Assembly (NCBI GenBank): GCA_022432975.1
Contig: CM039508.1
Span: 25,111,278 to 25,175,277, forward strand
Direction of reading: 5' to 3'
Origin: Begonia masoniana
Taxonomy: Eukaryota > Streptophyta > Magnoliopsida > Cucurbitales > Begoniaceae
Length of the DNA stretch: 64,000 bases
Shown here: one piece after another, positions 23,381 to 35,696 of the stretch
How the letters are laid out: each line of letters opens with the position of its first letter
Position numbering within the stretch: position 1 is the stretch's first letter
Notes under the pieces: generated by a model
What the model was told of the DNA's origin: nothing
Databases searched by the model: none
Seen by the model: the letters and a program-made list of their open reading frames with translations, nothing else
Translations under genes and position numbers: made by a program

Positions 23381-26300
23381 TCCCCTCCGAGTGGCTGAGG
23401 ATTTGACCTAAAATCCGTTAGCTCAGCCTCCTCTTCATGTCCCAATTCTCCAATATAAGGGGACAAATCTTGTACGTTGAAGGTGGATGATACCCTATAA
23501 TCGCCAAGTAACTCCAATTTGTAAGCATTGTTATTTATGCGTTCTAAAACTTTAAAGGGGCCTTCAGCTCTAGGTAATAGCTTGGAGCGCCTTTTAGCGG
23601 GAAACCGTTCTTTCCTAAGGTGTATCCACACCAAATCTCCAACATTGAAAATTACCTCTTTTCGTCCTTTATTCGCATGCTTCGCATAATTGGCGTTATT
23701 CTTCTCAATGGTTTGGCGAACCTTTTCATGTAACTTTTTCATTTGCTCTGCTTTATTCGCTCCCGAAGGGTTGATTAGGTCCTGGGTTGGAATAGGAACA
23801 AGTGTCAATGGTGTGTTTGGGTTAAAGTCATATACTACCTCAAAGGGCGTTTGCTGGGTGGTGGAATGAAGGCTTCGGTTGTAACCGAATTCTATTTGGG
23901 GTAGTACGATATCCCAATTGGAGAGATTTTTACCGATGACACTTCGGAGAAGGGTCCCCAAGGTTCTATTGACCACTTCCGTTTGACCGTCCGTTTGGGG
24001 ATGAAAGGATGTACTAAAACAAAGTGTAGTCCCCAACTTCTTCCATAAAGTCTTCCAAAAGGTGCTCAAAAATTTGGTATCACGGTCCGACACAATAGAC
24101 TGAGGCACACCGTGGAGTCTAACTATCTCCTTGAAGAAGAGGTTGGCTATAGCAGCAGAGTCGTCAGTTTTGTTGCAGGCGATAAAATGCGCCATTTTGG
24201 AGAATCTATCTACCACAACTAAAATAGAATCTTTGTTACGTCCTGTCCGTGGTAGCCCTAAAACAAAATCCATACTAATTTCCATCCAAGGATGCGTAGG
24301 AACTTGTAAGGGAAGGTAAAGTCCTTGGGGTAGAACCTTGCTTTTGGCCTTTTTACACAAAATGCACTTTTCAATATAATGGTGCACGTCCTTCATCATA
24401 TGAGGCCAATAGAATTTTTCTTTTAATAATTCTAGGGTCTTCTTTTCTCCAAAATGTCTAGACAATCCTCCTCCATGAGCTTCTTTAATGAGGCATTGTC
24501 TTAGACTGCAATGTGGAATACACAATTTTCCATTCCTTAAGAGGAAACCATCCACAAGACTATATCCTCCTTCAGCCTTATTTTGATAAACTTGATAAGG
24601 CAACCCAAAGTCTTTATCGGATGCATACAAATTTTTAATCCATTCAAATCCGAAAAATCTAACACTTAGTTCTGTCAAGAGGATACGTCTTCGAGAGAGA
24701 GCATCGGCAACAGGATTATCAGATCCTTTCAGATATTTTAAAATGTAGGGGAATCTTTCCAAAAGATCCACCCATTTTGTGTAACGCTTGTTGAGTTTGT
24801 GTTGGCTCTTAATGTGCTTAAGGGATTGGTGGTCGGAGTGAATCATAAACTCTTTTGAAAGTAAGTAATGTTGCCAATGTTCGAGAGCTCTAATCACGAC
24901 ATAAAACTCTTTGTCATAAGTTGAATAGTTCAAAACAGCTCCTTTCAATTTTTCACTAAAATACGCAAGAGGTTTACCATCTTGCATCAATACAGCTCCA
25001 ATGCCAATACCGGAGGCATCACTCTTGATCTCAAAAACCTTGTTGAAATCGGGAAGGGCCAAAACGGGTGATTGACAAAGTTTTTCTTTTATCATATCGA
25101 AGCTTCCTTGACATGCCAGTGTCTAATTAAAGTCAACTCCTTTCTTGGTGAGGTCCGTAATAGGAGCGACTAAAGAACTGAAGTCTTTAATGAATCTTCT
25201 GTAAAAAGAGGCTAATCCGTGGAAACTACGGACTTCAGTGATACTATTAGGAGTGGGCCACTCCTTGATGGCTTTAACCTTCTCTTCGTCCGCTTCCAAG
25301 CCATCCTTAGAAATGATAAAACCCAAAAAGTAAACTTTCTCTTGCCCAAAGGAGCACTTACTCAAATTCCCAAACAATTTAGTACGACGGAGGGTTTGAA
25401 ATAACATCCCGAGATAGTTGACATGTTATGGGAGGTCGCGACTATACACCAAGATGTCATCGAAATACACGACAACAAATTTCCCAAGGAATTCCTTAAG
25501 AACATGATGCATTAACAGCATAAAGGTGCTCGGGGCATTTGTAAGACCGAATGGCATAACCATCCATTCAAACAATCCGTATTTTGTTTTGAAGGCGGTC
25601 TTCCATTCATCACCCTCTTTCATCCGTATTTGGTGATACCCGCTCTTCAAGTCAACTTTAGAGAAAATTGATGCTCCACTCAATTCGTCCAACATATCTT
25701 CTAACCGAGGAATAGGATACCTATACTTAATTGTTATTTGGTTGATAGCTCTACTATCAACACACATTCGCATAGAGCCATCCTTTTTAGGTACTAATAG
25801 GGTAGGTACAGCGCATGGGCTCATCGACTCTTTTATGTATCCTCTCCCTAATAATTCTCGGACTTGATCTTGTAATTCTTTTGCTTCTTCAAGCCTCATC
25901 CTATAGGCCGGTCGATTTGGTAACATAGCACCGGGTTGGAGGTCGATTTGATGTTCTATTCCTCTAATCGGGGGTAGCCCAGGGGGTAGTTCTTCAGGAA
26001 AAACATCTTGATAAGTCTTAAGGAGGTTTTGAATCGGTAAGGGAATCTCTCCAAGCTCCATAATTCGGTCTCTGAATAAAATAAGAATCACCGTTTTTCC
26101 TTTAGTTACTGCAGCTCTCATTCCTTTTTTGGTTAACAAAAGATTTTCTTTAATCTTTTCCTCCTTCCTAAGCGCATCATCATGAGCAATTTGTTCAGGG
26201 GTCATAGGAAGTAATTTGATATTTCTACCGCCGAATTTCAAACTATAGTTGTTGAGGTAACCATCATAATGTACCCTACGGTCGTAGAGCCATGGTCTTC

Positions 26301-27957
26301 CTAATAGAAGATGACTTGCTTTCATCGGCACGACATTGCAAGTAACCGAATCCTTATATTTTTCAATAGTAAAATTAATAGTTACTTGTTTGGTCACTTT
26401 AATGTCATCTCTATCATCCAACCATCTCAACTTATATGGTTTAGGGTGGTTTGTCGACTTCAATCCAAGCTTGTTAACCATATCTTGGGAAGCTACGTTA
26501 ACGCAACTTCCACTATCTATAATCACCGAACATACTTTATCTTTGACTGCACATCTACTTTGAAAAATGTTTTCGCGTTGGCAGTCCTCCTCAACATTTT
26601 TAGAGACAAGGGATCTTCTAATCACCATTAAAAGTGGTCCGTCTTGAGCAGCACACTCATCCGACTCGTGTTCGCTCTCATCATCAACCTCTTATCCTAC
26701 CTCTTTATCGAGGTATTGACCTTCATCGTTCTCACTCTCCCATTCTCCGGTTGACTCCTTGATAACCATCACTCGACGGTTAGAACATTCATTTGTGTAG
26801 TGTCCCTTGCCTAAGCACTTGTAGCATTGGACATCACGGGCTCTTAGTCCTTTAGGAGGGTTTGATTGATTTTTGTCCGTAGGAGAGGGTTTGTTTTGGT
26901 TGAATGGGGTTTTAGGTGGCCAATTACGGTTAATGGGCCTTTTCTCTTCGTTCTTCCATGGAGGTTTGGGCTTGTCTTGATCTAAGTGCCTAGGTAGAAA
27001 TTTAGTCGGGAAGTTTGTCTTGCATTTTTGTTTGAGTTGTCTTTCCACCGTGAGGGCAAGTTGAATGACCATGTCCATGGTTTGCAATTGTTGTACTTCA
27101 ACCGCGTCTCCAATATCACGGTTCAGACCCCTAATGAATCTCGCGATGAGTTGCTCTTCAGGCTCATCAATAGCACAACGCATATTGAGAGTCTCAAATT
27201 CCGTGATATACTCATCGACCGAGAGAGAATTTTGTTTGAGGTTGTGAAGTTGATGGAAGAGTTCATGTTTGTAATGTCGGGGAACGAATCTCTTGTGCAT
27301 TTCGTCTTTCATGGAATTCCAAGTTGAAACGGGGTATTCTAAAATTCGCATTCTTTGGTTTCTAAGGTTGGACCACCATAATGCGGCATGGCCCGTTAGT
27401 TCAAGAGAGGCGAGTTGGATTTTGACCCGATCAGAATAGTCATGACATTCAAAAACTCTCTCCACCTTATCAACCCAATCAAGATATGTGTGTCTGTCAC
27501 AAGCTCAATTGAAAGGGGGAATTGACATCTTAACATTACGGAGGTCGTCGTTGTCCCTACGACGATTGGGTCGGTACTCTTCATCATCTTCCGTCCAAAT
27601 ATCATCCTCCGAATTAAAATGACGTGGTCTCCTTCTTTGGGGTTCAACCAATTCCTCTTCCTCTATAGGTGGTTGAAAAGGTGCTCTACGCCTAGGACGT
27701 TCGGGAATAACCCTAGAGGAGGTCTCCTGAGAAGGAACACGTTCATGAAAATCTCTACAAGGAGGGTTATTCAGCATTGTTTGGACTTGTTGGGCAAGGC
27801 TATTAACTATGTTTGTTAAGGCATCAATTTGTCCTTGCATGCCTCCTTGTGAGCTAGTTTCTCCTTCGTAACGGGGGTGTTCGGGTGAGGGAGTATCCCT
27901 AGCTCGATGTGGTTCTTGGTGTGGTGATTCTCGATTGAGTCCACTACGGTTAGTCAT
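23158..27957 (-). pseudogene. CRM-A gag-pol polyprotein
   Basis: One continuous 1600-codon frame with nonsense codons near 27505, 26692, 25426 and 25123 and no frameshift. Order: gag with capsid (W-W-S-N-L, about 27,380) and CYKCLGKGHYTNEC knuckle (about 26,800); protease IIDSGSCVN (about 26,520); reverse transcriptase with VVVYFDDILVYS (about 25,450); RNase H (FEIKSDASGIGIGAVL); integrase zinc finger (H-H-C-C, about 24,480-24,350) and catalytic D, D, E region (MDFVLGLP, SDRDTKF, HPQTDGQTEV); C-terminal tail DDVPRRPVTRSQTR reading into the 3' LTR. This is a chromovirus of CRM style without a classical chromodomain. Three of the four stops fit C-to-T/G-to-A change, as expected for methylated DNA. 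Confidence 0.9.
23381..23388 (-). other. CRM-A polypurine tract
   Basis: GGAGGGGA on the minus strand, directly before the 3' LTR start and within the coding frame. Confidence 0.6.
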
Positions 27958-29130
27958 GGTTGAGTGAGTTAATTAAAAAAATTGAAATTCTTGTCTAAGT
28001 AAATTTTCCCTAGATTTGTGTAATTGTTATCTTCTTAATGTCTTATACAATTTTAGGCACTAAGGAATAATCTTTAGCTAAGACAAAAATTGAAAATAGG
28101 GATCATGCTAAAATAGTCCAACAACTTAGTAATTGCAATAAACACTCAATAACACAATCAAGAAATGAACATTTTCATCACAAATTTTCAAGAAATTTCA
28201 ATCAAGTTGTCAACTTTAACTAAGGATCACTTAAAGTAATATTAATAACAACTAATTAACTCTAAAAACAGCAACTAATAAAATTTAGAATATCATTTAA
28301 GTCCAAATAACATGCTGGAATTTAAGTCAAATATAGCAGAAATTTTAATCTAATGTCTAGCTCTATTTTGCTACGTTAATTCATGCTTTTGCTAAATTCT
28401 TTTAAACCACTTTCGTGCACTCATTTAACATCACATATTAGGCAAGTTATTGAACTAAAACATGAACAATATCCAGCAAAAATATTAGACAATTTCGAGC
28501 TTGACAAAAGAAACAAAATTAAAGCGATAATTTCAACAATACCCCGATTTTTCGATAGCAATAGATCTAAGCCAAGTTGAAACACCAAAATTTCCAGAAT
28601 ATTAATATAAGGATTGGACAATAATCAAGTGCTAAAATAAGGCTCAAATGATAAAAGAGATGCAAGAAAAATCGTGGCTAAAGATAAAGAGAAAACCGTG
28701 AAGATTGTGCACAATATATAACCGGTTTTGCAATTTCCTTAGGCCAATTTTATACTTACTTTTCTACCAAAATTTCAGCAGAGTTTCGGCTTAGATTCAG
28801 GGCAAAATAAGGATTATAATGAAGCAAAATAAAAAGGAAGAATCGTGGTACAAGAAAGAGAAGAAAACCGAAAAATAAGGAAACGAGATTTGTGAGCTAT
28901 ACCTTGTGCGTTTTCTTGTAGGATCGTCACCATATTTTTCCATATTAGAACAAGTAATAATATAGCAAAAATAATGGTAGTAAAATATAAAAATGGAATT
29001 AGCACAAAATAACTCAAAGTTAGCACAAATATATAGAAGATTAATGCGGAAATTTAAAAGAGCTGCTATCCCGGTTTTGTGCCGAATTTTGACTATTGTC
29101 AAGGCACTAAAACCATAAGGGAAGCCTTGT
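27958..29130 (-). other. CRM-A 5' leader
   Basis: About 1.2 kb without coding signal between the primer site and gag ATG. It has degenerate repeats of a 130-200 bp unit (AAACCG..., AATTTCAG..., ATAATG/AAAGAG..., AAATCGTGG), also seen in CRM-B at 49900-50660. Confidence 0.7.
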
Positions 29131-29143
29131 GGCTCTGATACCA
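29131..29143 (-). other. CRM-A primer binding site
   Basis: TGGTATCAGAGCC on the minus strand: perfect initiator-Met tRNA complement, two bases inside the 5' LTR. Confidence 0.9.
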
Positions 29144-29145
29144 CT

Positions 29146-30592
29146 TGACACGGGGGCCCCTAGAAAGGGGGCCCGTGTACGACCCACGAATATGCTAGGT
29201 TGGTGCTCGGTTGGGTGCTAGTGAACAATATTTGAATATTGAAATAAAATACTAAACTAAAGGCAAGAAATAAAGAAGGAAAATATTAATATAATGGCCG
29301 AGATTATAGGTTAGTAGAGAGAAGCAAAATTACAAGAAAATAAAGAGAATAAGATTACAATATATGTTAGAAATGACAAGGAAATGTAAAGCAATGGAAA
29401 TAAAGAAACGATGAAAAATAGAAAGTGAGTGTGTAGATAATGAAAAGCTGAAAAGTAAAGAGTGATTTGTGTGCAAAAGTGATAGCAATAAAAGTAAAAA
29501 AAACCCTTGGTGGATCCGAGGAGCGAGCTTACGGTTTAAGCTCCCGGATACACGTTTTTCGTGAAGAAAACGACCACCGTAGGCCGGGGATTTTCGTCCT
29601 CGTTTCAACTCCCAAGGGAGAAGATGAGGGAATGATTAAAAGCTAACCTAGCAACCCAAGCTAGGCTAGCAATGGAGGCTAACTCCTCTTGGTTCAAGGA
29701 ACCAAGGAAAACACCAAAGGAAACCTTGGATATTTAGGGAAATATTAGTGTATTGATTGGCAAAAAGTTTTTTTACAATCACCAATTCTATGCTTAAATA
29801 GGCAACCTAAGGTGGAGGGGTTTTGGAGATGAAATTAGGGCCATTGATCAAGACAAAATCGAGTGGAGGAGGTGAAATATCCGAGGGGGTCCGGAGATGC
29901 CCAATCAGCGCGCGCCAGCGCGCGCACAGCTTGTATCAGGGAGGCGCGCGCCTGCGCCAGCTCAGCGATCCACGCTGCTGCTGCCCGCGCCAACCAGCTG
30001 CTGCCCCCGCGCCCTGCTGCCCCTGCCCTCGCGGGCGCCAGACGACCTCCAAGCCTTAGATCCGAGCCAAAAATGCACCAACGGTCCAGATTCATCCAAG
30101 TCATGAATCCATGCTCTAGCCCACTCATATACCTGCAAAAATATACCTTTAGGAGTGGGCTCTTCTTTGGACCAAGTCTCTCCTTGGGCTCGATTTTGTT
30201 GAGGTCTTTTCCTTGGCTTTGAAAATTTGGTTGAATTGTCTTCAACCCCACATCCACCACATCCATCTAATCCTAACCATTCAATCTAATGCATGCAATG
30301 CAAATTATAAATTCTTACAAAAAGGCTAATGTATGCCAATGAGTTTTGAGAAAAATAAAAATTACAATTTCAAGGCCCGAGAAGACAAATTCCCATAGGA
30401 CCGTCTTCAAGCTCCGTAAGAATGCTCCAACGGATGACATGGAAAGGTTTCTCTTCATCCTCCATAGTCGGCTCCCAAGTGAAGTCCATGAGTGAATCAA
30501 AACCTGCAAAAAGAGACAAGTCGCTAGAACATTGAACAGTTAAATTTTGGGTCCGGGTTTGAGATCTTGTAACGGGCCTCCGAGGCACGTCA
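29146..30592 (-). mobile_element. CRM-A 5' LTR
   Basis: 1447 bp, TGACAC...GCACGTCA on the + strand, complete. Near-identical to the left LTR. Its coding-tail copy (VPRRPVTRSQTR) lies at 30370-30588. Confidence 0.9.
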
Positions 30593-30755
30593 CTGTGCTG
30601 GACCCAGCTCCAAGGTTTGCCAGTATACCTTGGTTCATAAAAACTCCCAGCAGTTGCGATTGAACATTCAATAAATCCCGGAGTTGCTTATTAGGATCCT
30701 TAGGTTGTTCTGGTTCATTTCTGGGTCATCCTGGCTGTCTTAGGTTCCTCAGCAT
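30593..30755 (-). pseudogene. A1 gag, N-terminal part
   Basis: Minus-strand frame from ATG at 30755, with one TGA early, then EQPKDPNKQLRDLLNVQSQL and VFMNQGILANLGAGSST at the CRM-A junction; the next residues GAGFSGERFRRL lie at 22000. Hydrophilic N-terminus of a Ty3/gypsy gag. The in-frame match across 8.6 kb of foreign DNA shows gag was open when CRM-A landed. Confidence 0.7.
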
Positions 30756-30901
30756 TTTAACTCTAATCATGTACAGGGTTAAAACAATCTAATCTTAGAT
30801 ATAACTAACTAAAAGAGGAAAGAAATACTTACAGTCGGTGAAGAACGTTGCATGGCGGCCGGCATTTTCAGGTAATCCTTTGAACGACTCGACCATTTTT
30901 A

Positions 30902-30912
30902 CTCTGATACCA
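30902..30912 (-). other. A1 primer binding site
   Basis: TGGTATCAGAG(T) on the minus strand, three bases inside the 5' LTR; 11 of 12 match to initiator-Met tRNA. Followed in sense by a leader block (GTCGAGTCGTTCAAAGGATT) shared with A2 at 55940-55975. Confidence 0.88.
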
Positions 30913-31554
30913 TCTTGTAACGCCCCCGAACCCACACTGGCTTGGTGCACTACTTTGCTAACCAATCCAGCATTTAAAACAAAATTTAAAAATAATTTTT
31001 GTTAAAATCTCGACTCCAAATATAACGAGGAAACAAATGAACCTGACGTTGCTTACTATACGAAAAAAACGAGCGGCATAACGACTGAAATTTCTAAAAC
31101 CAAATCCTGAAAATCCAACGGTTTATAAAACATATTCGAAACAGTTTCAAAATATTATTTACAACATTATAAAACACAGTCTTTTATACAACAATCCACC
31201 AAAACGACAACTCTTACAAACCTCCAAATATCACGAATTTAAAAATAGTTGAAAACTAACTACAATCCAAAATACCGTTCCGCCCAGATCTTCCCGAAGA
31301 CCATGGCCGAGACGCCCCGACAAATACCCGCACCGGCATACCTCGAACCTCGCCGACTGCTTCCTAGTCCTGGCTTCCTCATCAAGCTCACCTGCTAACA
31401 CTTCGTTACCTATACCAAAGAACACAAAACGTAAGCCTAATGCTTAGCAAGTAGGGAATAATGCATACAAAACATAATGCACACTCGATTCCTAACACAT
31501 GCAGTTTCTAACTCTCAGTTGTGTTCTTTTCATTCTCACGTTGTAAATACACAT

Positions 31555-31981
31555 CTCTCGTAGAGACACTTCGGCGTACCTCTCTCGTAGAAATCGTTCT
31601 ACTCGAGACACTTCATCATACCTCTCGAGTAGAAATCGTTCTACTCGAGACACTTCATCGTACCTCTCGAGTAGAAATCGTTCTACTTGAGACACTTCAT
31701 TGTACCTCTCGAGTAGAAATTGTTCTACTTGAGACACTTTGGCGTACCTCTCTCATAGAAATCGTTCTACTCGAGACACTTCATCGTACCTCTCGAGTAG
31801 AAATCGTTCCACTCGAGACACTTCATCGTACCTCTCGAGTAGAAATTGTTCTACTCGAGACACTTCGGCGTACCTCTCGAGTAGAAATCGTTCTACTCGA
31901 GACACTTCATCGTACCTCTCGAGTAGAAATCGTTCTACTCGAGACACTTCATCGTTCCTCTCGAGTAGAAATCGTTCTACT
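31555..31981 (+). repeat. 42-bp hairpin array, ten units (right A1 LTR)
   Basis: Same palindromic CTCGAGTAGAA/TTCTACTCGAG units as 13075-13475, one unit longer. It is cut after unit ten by the solo CRM-type LTR; the last half-unit resumes at 32984. Confidence 0.92.
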
Positions 31982-32978
31982 TGATGTGCCCCGTAGGCCC
32001 ATTACACGATCCCAGACCCGAGTCCACAATTTGACTAACACACTTGTCTCTTTTGCAGGTCATAGTTCGTGTGAAGACTTGGAGGACACCGTGGATGACT
32101 TGAAGTGGGAGATTAAAGCTGGAGACGTTGACCAACCGAAGCATCTCCTCATGTGGAAAGACTAAAGAGACACATTAATGCTCACATGGGAATTTGTCTT
32201 CCCGAGCTTTAATATTTGTTGCTTTTTTTGAAATTTCAAACTTATTGGCAAACGTTGGCCTTCTTGTTTAAACTTTATTAGATGCATGTTAGGATTAGAT
32301 GAATGATAGGATTAGTTGGTGGCTTGGTTTGGCCCATTGAAGTTGAAGACATGGCTCAAGCCCACATGGTGACCATCATTCCTCTTCCAAGTCCAAGTCC
32401 AAGCCCAAGCCCAAACCCAAGCCCACCATTAGGTCTATATATTCATGGCATTGGTGTTTGTAACTTTTTTTGGTTGATTTATGAGCACCCACGGATTTCT
32501 CTCTCAATAGAAGAAGAAGCTTGGAGCAAAGAGCTTCTAAGGTAAGCTCGGTTGACAACAACCGTGGGGTTGCGCCCCCGAACCATTCTTCTAGCTTGGT
32601 AGCTAGTTGGAGTGGATTTTGCCACCTCCTTCTCCACTCTTTTGAGAGCGGAAAACAGCAAGGAGTGGTCTTAACCGGTTCCTTGAATCGAGTTTTCTTC
32701 CTTGGAAGAAACTCTTGCCGGAAGCTCCATTGAAGCACTCACTGGCCGATTCTCAGAAAACATTCCATAAATCCTTCATCTTAACGAATCTGGACCACGA
32801 CTTTCACCAGCACACACCTCACTCACTTCACAAGATTCACCTAAAATTTCATTAAATTTCAAGCACGTTTGATATTTCTTTTACATTTTCCATTCTCAGT
32901 TTTCTCGGATTTGTGTCACCCGAAGCTAACCGGTCTTCTTCGAGTTCTTGAGTCCTATTTGCAGGTCGGAGCTCATCA
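31982..32978 (+). mobile_element. Solo CRM-type LTR
   Basis: TGATGTGCCCC to GAGCTCATCA, flanked by CTACT at 31977-31981 and 32979-32983. 997 bp. It begins with the polyprotein tail (31983-32165, + strand: D-V-P-R-R-P-I-T-R-S-Q-T-R ... LLMWKD, stop), homologous to CRM-A's tail including the TCTTTTGCAGGT block. A CCAAGT/CCAAGC hexamer microsatellite lies at 32385-32428. A solo LTR therefore carries a protein-coding end. Confidence 0.88.
31983..32165 (+). pseudogene. Polyprotein C-terminal tail carried in a solo LTR
   Basis: Sixty codons: VPRRPITRSQTR, then a Leu/Asp/Glu-rich end WEIKAGDVDQPKHLLMW. In the intact element this is the end of integrase reaching into the 3' LTR; CRM-type tails are known to influence chromatin targeting. 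Alone it has no start codon of its own and no activity is expected. Confidence 0.7.
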
Positions 32979-34662
32979 CTACTCGAGACACTTTTGCAAA
33001 TCTTACATTCCAAGCAAATTTTACGTTCTGTACTCACAATTCAAAGCATGCTAAAACTCGTTCAATTCGTAGTTTAAAAAAATGATGCATGACACACACA
33101 ATGCTCCACTCCACACAAAACAAACACAACAAACAAACAAATCCCTACCGTTCCATCGTGTAGGCTCGAAGGCAAAACACAAACGTCCTCTACTTACCTG
33201 GACTCCTGCACGTGTTTGTTCCTTTCGTCGCTTGTCAACCTAGCACGTTAAGGGAAATAACTTAGTAACATTCTAAAAATCCTAAACTAAGTCCAATCAA
33301 CACAATTTAAACAAACTTTAACAACTTAAACAATAAAATCCGAAATTCCCACAATTTCCACCGTCCAACTTCGAACGGCCATAACTTATTCGTTTTTCAA
33401 CGGATTTTGACATGCCACCCCATTCCGTAAACCTCTACACGTCTACTATCCATTGAAACAACCCATTTTGCAAACCATGCAATATGGCCAATCAGATTCA
33501 GCAAAAACAGAATCGGCCAGCTATGTTCCAAAAATCGATTTTTCTCCAAACTCAACCAAATCTATAATCTAACTCTAAAAATAACCTAAATTAATCTATC
33601 TAACATTTAAACCATCAAAAATAGAAAGAATACTCACCAAGAAAAGAAATTTTCGGAGGTTCCACATTAGGGTTTCTAAACTCTTGCTAAACCTCACCAA
33701 AAATCATCAAAAACACCAAAAATTAACACTACTATGTATAAAACAATAAAACCACCTAAAACCCACCTTAAATCCTTGCTATTTCCTTCACCAAGGAGAG
33801 CTTGAAATTTCAGAAATGGAGGTTTAGGGCTATGAAGAAAATCGTGGGAGAGAAGTGGAAAAGAAGACCAATTTTGTCTTTTACACCACCAAAATTTCAC
33901 TTTTATCATTACCCATTTTTTAAAAATTGTAAAAATCCCCCCCCCCCTCTCCAATGATTACTCTTCTTTTCAACGTTGAAGACTTCCCTGCCTTCACATT
34001 TAATCACTTAAAGTTACCTTTACCTTTACATCAAATTCACACAACAACTTTCCATTTTTCTTCTTTTAAAATTTCACCTACTAACTTCACTATTTTATCA
34101 CTTTAACCTCATCCCTTTCTCCTTCTCACTTTCAACGTGAAAGACACCCCACATCCCCCATTTTTCTCTTCTTTCACCAATCACAAGGTTTGACCAATTC
34201 AAACATCACTTTCCACTTTTCTCTAAACTTTATTCCTTTTAACTTTTGACTTTTCCAACCCTTCAAATTTACAAAATCACCTCACCACCTTTACTCTTTT
34301 AATTCCAACGTGAAAAACCACTTTTCTTTCATATTTTGTTCCCTTAAAATTTCCTTTGACTTTTCAACCTTAACTTTTTTTTACTCTTCACTTTTCTAAA
34401 TCATTTACATTAAAACAACTACTTCATTAAACAACCACCTTATCTTTTTATTTTCTCTCTAATTCTCTCTTTCTAATTTGATTGCTTTTAAATAAATTCA
34501 ACTCCATAAACTTCTAACCACTTAACTCTAGGGTTTCCTCTTCAAATTTCTCACTTTCCATTCCATGACTTAGGGAAACTCTAAATTAACATTAAATATT
34601 CAGAATGTAACCTAGACTAAGGTTACGCATTTTATAGAATTTTTTCCGAGTGTTACAGTCAC

Positions 34663-35510
34663 GAAGACTTATCTCGCGTCCATTGCAATTTAAGCTCCGT
34701 CCACGAACGTTGTTCACCTATGTCAATTCACAACAATCTTCATTAAATCGAGTCTAAACCATCGAGTTTCGAAAACTACAAAACTCCTAGCTAAAGGAAA
34801 TTTCCTAAAACTCTAATTTAACTCGTTGGGGTATTTTATCGAGCAATTCATGCTCGTGAATTTCTAAACCTCCATCAATGAAGTTTTTAAAACCTCCAAC
34901 CACCAAAAACCTCAACAACCCTCATTAATCCAACTAACTCTCACCAATAATAGTAAATACGCCCTTTAGAGTCATAATCACGGTAAACCTATCGATTTCA
35001 AACCCTATTTCACGTTTTTAACAAAACCCTAAACGAATCCTAATTGTTTAACTCCGTGAAAACCGAAATCTAACATTCCAAAAGCACAAGGTCTTAGCTA
35101 AGGAGCGAAGACGGAGAAGAAGCGTGAAGAACGAAATGCCAGAAATGGAATGCCGGTTGTCGGAAGAGAGAATCGCATGAGAGGGGAGAGGAATCGCCAA
35201 GGCACTCTGGAAATAAAATTGCAGAGTGAGAAATCGTGGGAGGGGGAGGGGATTTGTGATGTTTTATTAAATTTTGGTTTGAAAAATTACTTAATTGCCC
35301 CTCCATTGATTTCTATTTTATTTTTTTTACTTATCTCGTTATTTAGTTAACGATTCGGTTTCTCTAAATTTTCTTATTTCACCATAAATTTCAATTTATT
35401 ATTAAGGCTCCATTAAAACTTTCCTTTCGCAAAACGGACTTAATTTGACATATTTACCAAAATGCCATTATATATTAGAATAATAAAATCCCGTAAAACC
35501 GGGTGTTACA
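34663..35510 (-). mobile_element. B1 LTR, last part
   Basis: Resumes B1 after A1. Starts CGAAGACTTATCTCGC, the antisense of a GCGAGATAAGTCTTCG donor-like site (B2 has GCGAGGTAAGTC at 20500-20520), and matches 20510-21354. Confidence 0.8.
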
Positions 35511-35515
35511 ACTTC

Positions 35516-35683
35516 TATGCTACAAAGCTCCTTATTTTTATAGTTTTTTGCTTTTGTTGTGATGGCTCTTTTCCTCGGGTTTCCACGACTAAACCATGTG
35601 AAGTTTTGTTCGTTGGACCTCCTTTAACTTCTAATAGATCATAGTCTTTAACAATGAGATTTATCGCTCCTCGGTTCACATCA
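35516..35683 (-). mobile_element. C 3' LTR, second part
   Basis: TATGCTACAAAGCTCC to GGTTCACATCA; matches 40875-41041 after the empty insertion site. Confidence 0.85.
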
Positions 35684-35696
35684 TTCTCTCCCCCTT
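35684..35696 (-). other. Polypurine tract of element C
   Basis: AAGGGGGAGAGAA on the minus strand adjoining the 3' LTR. Confidence 0.75.

Larger units (their letters stand above)
22001..30592 (-). mobile_element. CRM-A retrotransposon inserted in A1 gag
   Basis: LTRs 22001-23380 and 29146-30592 (TGACACGGGGG to GAGGCACGTCA on the + strand), with a primer site beside the right LTR and a purine tract beside the left. The left LTR lacks the outer 67 bp and the matching part of the TSD. Host gag reads in frame across the site (right flank CTGTG; left flank ending CTG). The LTRs differ by only a couple of dozen bases by eye, so the insertion is young. The ORF overlaps the 3' LTR, a CRM trait. Confidence 0.88.
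30916..34657 (-). mobile_element. A1 5' LTR (right copy) with nested solo LTR
   Basis: TGTAACGCCCCCG to CCGAGTGTTACA on the + strand, 3742 bp including a 997-bp insertion plus its 5-bp TSD. The donor site CCAGGTAAGTAG at about 33190-33202 is intact here. The array of ten 42-bp units runs 31555-31981. Confidence 0.9.
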
